9,277 nucleotides of DNA, taken from Ruminococcaceae bacterium UBA7217 (GTDB lineage Bacteria; Bacillota; Clostridia; Oscillospirales; Acutalibacteraceae). Below are positions 6,711-9,277 of the stretch, piece by piece. The notes beneath the pieces were generated by a model. The model saw only the letters and a program-made list of their open reading frames with translations, searched no databases and had not been told where the DNA came from. The position numbers were made by a program, and so were the translations under genes. Location: contig DKTZ01000046.1 in assembly GCA_002490425.1 (NCBI GenBank), positions 1 to 9,277 on the forward strand, in the 5' to 3' direction. Position 1 is the stretch's first letter, and each line of letters starts with the position of its first letter.

Positions 6711-7391
6711 ATGGATAAAAATAATAAATTTCGCAGCGGACTTAATAAATATATTTTTCTTTCTCTTGCCGTTTACCATATTATAATTATCGTTCCTTTC
6801 ATTATTAACAGATTTCTTTGGAGAGATGTTACATCATGGTACGCATATTTGCTTTTGGCAATTGATGTTCTTTATCTTTTACCGCTTATATTTAATACAT
6901 ATTATTCCCTTGAAGATACGTATTTATTTGTTTTTCAGTGGCCGTTTACAAGACTTAAAATTTATTATAACGATATTTTTATTATTGATAACGATTTTCC
7001 GAAGGACGCAGATAAAAAATCAAAAAAGAAATACGGCTTTTCAAAAAAGCTTGTTGTAATCGGTTATTATGCCGAAGTTCTTGATAAAAAAGAGAAAAAG
7101 GTAAAAAAAGTTAAAAGATATGCCGCAATTTCACCGGCCGATTACAATGCGTTTATGATTAGAATAGGCGGCAAATTCTCAAGTGCCAAAAAGGTTGCCG
7201 AAAAGCTTGAAGAAACCTTGAAAACCAACGAAGAAGAGCATAAAAAGAAAAAGGCAAAGGTTGCAAAGGAAAGAAAACAGAAGGCTGATGAGAATAAACC
7301 GATTGATGTTGTTATATCTTCAAAAAAGAAAACTGATTTTAATTCCGATACAGCCGATACTGAAAAGCCTGAAAATACAACTGAAGAATAA
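6711..7391 (+). CDS. membrane-anchored protein with probable bacterial PH (bPH_4-like) domain and lysine-rich tail
   Basis: A 226-residue protein of unknown function. Two membrane helices (about 14-36 and 43-64) are followed without much loop by a beta-rich segment (about 65-150). That segment begins YYSLEDTYLFV, contains FTRLKIYYNDIFIID, and ends with a short helix after ISPADYNAFM (140-149). This order (two helices, YY.L.D..L, then an ISP.D...F motif) is what I associate with bacterial PH-like domain proteins of the bPH_4/DUF1200 type, but I assign it by pattern only. The remainder (about 155-226) is a charged helix rich in Lys and Glu, then a polar end, presumably cytoplasmic. The ATG is set by GGAGG (6699-6703), seven bases upstream. 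It is a single-gene unit ending in a hairpin. The insert at 97-110, with many lysines inside the domain, is unusual. Confidence 0.75.
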   Translation: MDKNNKFRSGLNKYIFLSLAVYHIIIIVPFIINRFLWRDVTSWYAYLLLAIDVLYLLPLIFNTYYSLEDTYLFVFQWPFTRLKIYYNDIFIIDNDFPKDADKKSKKKYGFSKKLVVIGYYAEVLDKKEKKVKKVKRYAAISPADYNAFMIRIGGKFSSAKKVAEKLEETLKTNEEEHKKKKAKVAKERKQKADENKPIDVVISSKKKTDFNSDTADTEKPENTTEE

Positions 7392-7400
7392 CCAATAATA

Positions 7401-7430
7401 AAAGCCGGTACTTTTCGTATCGGCTTTGTT
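7401..7430. terminator. bidirectional terminator between the PH-domain gene and the TRIC gene
   Basis: The arms AAAGCCGGTAC (7401-7411) and GTATCGGCTTT (7417-7427) pair fully apart from one wobble, around a five-base loop. T-rich sequence follows on the plus strand (GTTTTG) and on the minus strand (TATTATTGG), so it can serve both convergent genes. Confidence 0.75.
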
Positions 7431-7438
7431 TTGCGATT

Positions 7439-8086
7439 TCAATAAATTGCTTTCGGAAAATTCCATTTAAATGTCATTGCGAGTATTCTGAGTGAAAATG
7501 TAATTGCGGCGCCTGTGAGCATTGATATGCTTTCGCCGATTCCGTATTTAATGAGAAAACAGTATGAGGCTGAGCCTAAAATAGCAGCAACGGCATATAT
7601 TCTTTTTATCAGAATAAACGGAACGGACATTGTCAGAACATCTCGGAGAAGACCTCCGCAGACCCCTGTTATCAGTCCGGCGGAAATTACAATGACAGGA
7701 TTTCCAAGATACCCGTTATCAATTGCCACCTTAGCGCCGATAACAACAAACAGCCCAAGACCCAAGGCGTCAAAAACATCATTTATGTGTTCAATCTTTG
7801 CTTCTTCTTTAAGATAATTTTTGCTGAAAGACTTTGCAATCAAAAACACAATGAGTGAAACCGAAAGCGAAAGTATCAGCTCAAGGTTATTACTGAACAT
7901 TACAGGGGGCGAAATGCCTAAGATTACATCACGTGTAAGTCCGCCGCCGAATGATGTTATTATTCCGAGGAGCAGCACTCCGAAAAGGTCGGTTTTTCTG
8001 CGAATAGCAATCATCGCTCCCAAAACCGAAAAAGCAACTATACCCACGTATTCGATTATAATTGAAATCCCCTGTATTACATCCAT
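7439..8086 (-). CDS. TRIC / UPF0126 (YadS/YicG) family membrane channel
   Basis: A 215-residue membrane protein with about seven hydrophobic segments, built from two repeats that each carry a glycine-rich RD motif: FGGGLTRDVILG (46-57) and GVCGGLLRDVL (141-151). This is the prokaryotic trimeric intracellular cation channel family, earlier called UPF0126; bacterial members form homotrimeric, K+/Na+-permeable channels, and their Pfam entry bears the name glycine transporter, so the physiological substrate is unsettled. The start at 8086 is chosen over a TTG five codons earlier because GAGAGGG (8093-8099) stands six bases before this ATG. That ribosome binding site overlaps the TGA of the phosphatase gene, so the two are co-transcribed and probably translationally coupled. 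It ends just before a shared terminator. Length and motifs are normal for the family. Confidence 0.92.
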   Translation of the reverse strand: MDVIQGISIIIEYVGIVAFSVLGAMIAIRRKTDLFGVLLLGIITSFGGGLTRDVILGISPPVMFSNNLELILSLSVSLIVFLIAKSFSKNYLKEEAKIEHINDVFDALGLGLFVVIGAKVAIDNGYLGNPVIVISAGLITGVCGGLLRDVLTMSVPFILIKRIYAVAAILGSASYCFLIKYGIGESISMLTGAAITFSLRILAMTFKWNFPKAIY

Positions 8087-8097
8087 ATTTTTCCCTC

Positions 8098-8814
8098 TCA
8101 ATGCCTTGTGCTGTCTTCAAAGCATTCGCAAAATCTTGCAGCAAACGATGGTTTTTCGTTTGCTTTATAAAGATGGCCCGTGTCTCCGAATGAGATTGTT
8201 CTGAAAGAGGCGATTCCTTTTTCACGCTCTTCTGTAACAATTTCTGTAACAGAGGAGGGAAGAGCAACGAAATTGTGCCAGAAAATCATCGGCGAAATCC
8301 CAAAAAGATGTGAGAGTATTACACATTCAACTCCGAAATGGCAGAACAAAACAATTGTATCGTGATTTCCGTTTTCAACTCGAAAAATTTTTTCGTCATG
8401 AATATAACCGTGCTTTTTTAAAAGCTCGTCAAGTCCGTTTGCAACCTTGAAATATTCTTCCTTAACATTATAGGAGCTCATAAGCGGACTTTCGTACCAT
8501 TTTTCAGTATAGTGCAAAGGTTCGCTTGTCCATTCTGAGGGAAGTCTGTCCCAACAGGACACAATTTTTCCGCCGGGATATTTGACTTTCCCGTTAAATT
8601 CTCTGAGCCACGGCAGTATTTCTGCTTTTCGCTTGAGTGGCTTTAAGGTGTAAGATGCAGTTTTTCTTGCTCTGCCCAAGGGTGAGCAGTAATAGTATTC
8701 TGCGCCCGTTTTAGTTAGCTTTTTTGCTAAATTCTTTGCTTCGGATTTGCCCTTTTTAGTTAGTGAATCAATCGCATAATTTGGATCGCCGTGACGAACT
8801 ATAAGTATTCTCAT
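8098..8814 (-). CDS. histidine phosphatase superfamily protein (phosphoglycerate mutase-like)
   Basis: A 238-residue cytoplasmic protein of the histidine phosphatase superfamily. The N-terminal RHG motif is at 7-9 (catalytic H8), the second basic residue pair sits in SPLGRARKTA (44-53), an acidic residue lies at E72 (LREF), and the second histidine is H159 in CHFGVE (158-163). All parts of the phosphate pocket are therefore present and the enzyme should be active. Substrates in this superfamily range from phosphosugars to cofactors and phosphoproteins and cannot be read from the sequence. A strong promoter lies upstream, overlapping the end of the BofA-like gene, and the TRIC gene follows 11 bases after the stop. 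The ATG at 8814 lies 11 bases after AAAGGA (8826-8831); another ATG at 8819, closer to that site, opens only a two-codon frame. Confidence 0.9.
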   Translation of the reverse strand: MRILIVRHGDPNYAIDSLTKKGKSEAKNLAKKLTKTGAEYYYCSPLGRARKTASYTLKPLKRKAEILPWLREFNGKVKYPGGKIVSCWDRLPSEWTSEPLHYTEKWYESPLMSSYNVKEEYFKVANGLDELLKKHGYIHDEKIFRVENGNHDTIVLFCHFGVECVILSHLFGISPMIFWHNFVALPSSVTEIVTEEREKGIASFRTISFGDTGHLYKANEKPSFAARFCECFEDSTRH

Positions 8815-8867
8815 AACATTTTTATTCCTTTGGAGCGTGCTTTGCCGTTCCAGCTTTATTTGCTGTC

Positions 8868-8896
8868 ATAGTAACACACCGCTTTTAATGTGTCAA
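8868..8896 (-). promoter_or_regulatory. sigma-A-like promoter of the phosphatase-TRIC operon
   Basis: On the minus strand a perfect TTGACA (8891-8896) is followed after exactly 17 bases by TACTAT (8868-8873), a 4-of-6 match to the -10 consensus. The -35 box is part of the last codons of the BofA-like gene. The leader would be roughly 45 bases. Confidence 0.75.
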
Positions 8897-9154
8897 GAAT
8901 AAAATATTTATGAAAAGCATCATAATAACGCCTGTAATACCGAAAATTGACGAAACGCCCAATGACCAAAAATTAAGAGGTATTCTTATATTGATTAGAC
9001 TTCCGACAAGATTAACCGCTAAAAGAGCGCAAATTCCCTGAACGGCAGTTAAAAGCGAGCATAAAACAAATTTTTTGTTTTTTAAAAGCAAAACCGTCTG
9101 TGCAATAAACAAAACGCCGAACAGTATAATTAAAATTGTTTTTCCTGAATTCAA
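8885..9154 (-). CDS. bofA: BofA-like pro-sigma-K processing inhibitor family protein
   Basis: An 89-residue membrane protein close in length to B. subtilis BofA (87). It has an N-terminal helix (about 5-24), a second hydrophobic stretch (about 29-48) and a C-terminal region NLVGSLINIRIPLNFWSLGV (48-67) running into SSIFGITGVIMML. This matches the BofA pattern of N-x-x-G, G/N-I-x-I/V-P-L/I-N and then a G-I-x-G-V motif. In Bacillus, BofA sits in the forespore-surrounding membrane and holds back the SpoIVFB protease that activates sigma-K; whether that circuit exists here is not shown. The start is a TTG, supported by AAGGAG (9162-9167) seven bases upstream and by the lack of any ATG before the C-terminal helix. 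The usual recR neighbour is not visible and may lie beyond the window edge. No sporulation promoter was convincingly found upstream. Confidence 0.78.
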   Translation of the reverse strand: MNSGKTILIILFGVLFIAQTVLLLKNKKFVLCSLLTAVQGICALLAVNLVGSLINIRIPLNFWSLGVSSIFGITGVIMMLFINILFLTH

Positions 9155-9159
9155 AATAT

Positions 9160-9167
9160 CACTCCTT
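9160..9167 (-). promoter_or_regulatory. bofA: ribosome binding site supporting a TTG start
   Basis: Minus-strand AAGGAGTG, with AAGGAG ending seven bases before the TTG at 9154. It is the strongest such site in the area and decides the start. Confidence 0.75.
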
Positions 9168-9226
9168 GTCTTTTTTATATATGTATTAAATTCTGCCGGA
9201 AAATATACTGTGCGTTTTTAAGATTA

Positions 9227-9241
9227 ATAAATTAAATTTAT
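9227..9241. repeat. perfect AT-rich palindrome upstream of the BofA-like gene
   Basis: ATAAATT and AATTTAT are exact inverse complements around one central A. It lies about 73 bases before the TTG start, in a 123-base AT-rich stretch (9155-9277) that holds no gene I can support. It could be an operator or a chance product of low GC content. Confidence 0.3.
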
Positions 9242-9277
9242 GCAATAATCAGTTGAAGAATATTTTATTGTATAAAA

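Noticed and set aside
7515..8204. Two plus-strand frames opposite the TRIC and phosphatase genes
   Set aside because: Both are antisense shadows of genes with clear motifs, with no promoter or ribosome binding site of their own.
9155..9277. A sporulation (sigma-E type) promoter before the BofA-like gene
   Set aside because: CATATATA at about 40 bases upstream resembles part of the -10 motif, but no -35 ATA lies at the right spacing, and the AT-rich sequence gives many chance matches.
1..9277. CRISPR array, tRNA/rRNA, transposase, phage or defence genes
   Set aside because: No direct-repeat arrays, RNA gene signatures, transposase motifs or terminal inverted repeats were seen; every sizeable coding stretch is explained by the listed genes.

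Overview
The window looks like a chromosomal segment of an AT-rich, spore-forming or spore-gene-bearing Firmicute of the Clostridia. Strong AGGAGG-type ribosome binding sites, sigma-A-like promoters, a BofA-family sporulation protein, a clostridial-style four-gene sodium-pumping decarboxylase operon and a paired half-size TauE/SafE gene set all point there. The species cannot be told from the sequence. Nothing suggests a phage, IS element, CRISPR array or RNA gene; this is ordinary core metabolism plus a few poorly characterised membrane proteins.

Layout, left to right. (1) Bases 21-1700, plus strand: a sigma-A-like promoter, a GPH/MFS-type sugar:cation symporter and a terminator. (2) 1701-2428, plus strand: sfsA, with its ribosome binding site directly against the previous terminator, ending in a hairpin shared with the convergent operon. 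(3) 5924 down to 2451, minus strand: four tightly packed genes, in transcription order carboxyltransferase (oadA type), small membrane gamma subunit, separate biotin carrier protein, and membrane beta subunit. Together they form a complete biotin-dependent oxaloacetate decarboxylase sodium pump. (4) 6677 down to 5953, minus strand: two overlapping half-length TauE/SafE transporter genes that are visibly homologous to each other. (5) 6711-7391, plus strand and divergent from (4) with only 33 bp between start codons: a two-helix membrane protein with a probable bacterial PH domain and a very lysine-rich tail, ending in a hairpin shared with (6). (6) 8896 down to 7439, minus strand: a near-consensus promoter, a histidine phosphatase and a TRIC/UPF0126 family channel. 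(7) 9154 down to 8885, minus strand: a BofA-like protein that starts with TTG.

How they work together. The decarboxylase operon would decarboxylate oxaloacetate to pyruvate and export Na+, and the resulting gradient could drive symporters such as the GPH sugar carrier, although a physiological link between those two is only inferred. Genes within each operon are joined by a recurrent arrangement in which the stop codon of one gene runs into the ribosome binding site of the next. I did not find a clear new defence or mobile system. The most open questions are the PH-domain membrane protein, the split TauE/SafE pair, and the biological role of the phosphatase/TRIC pair.
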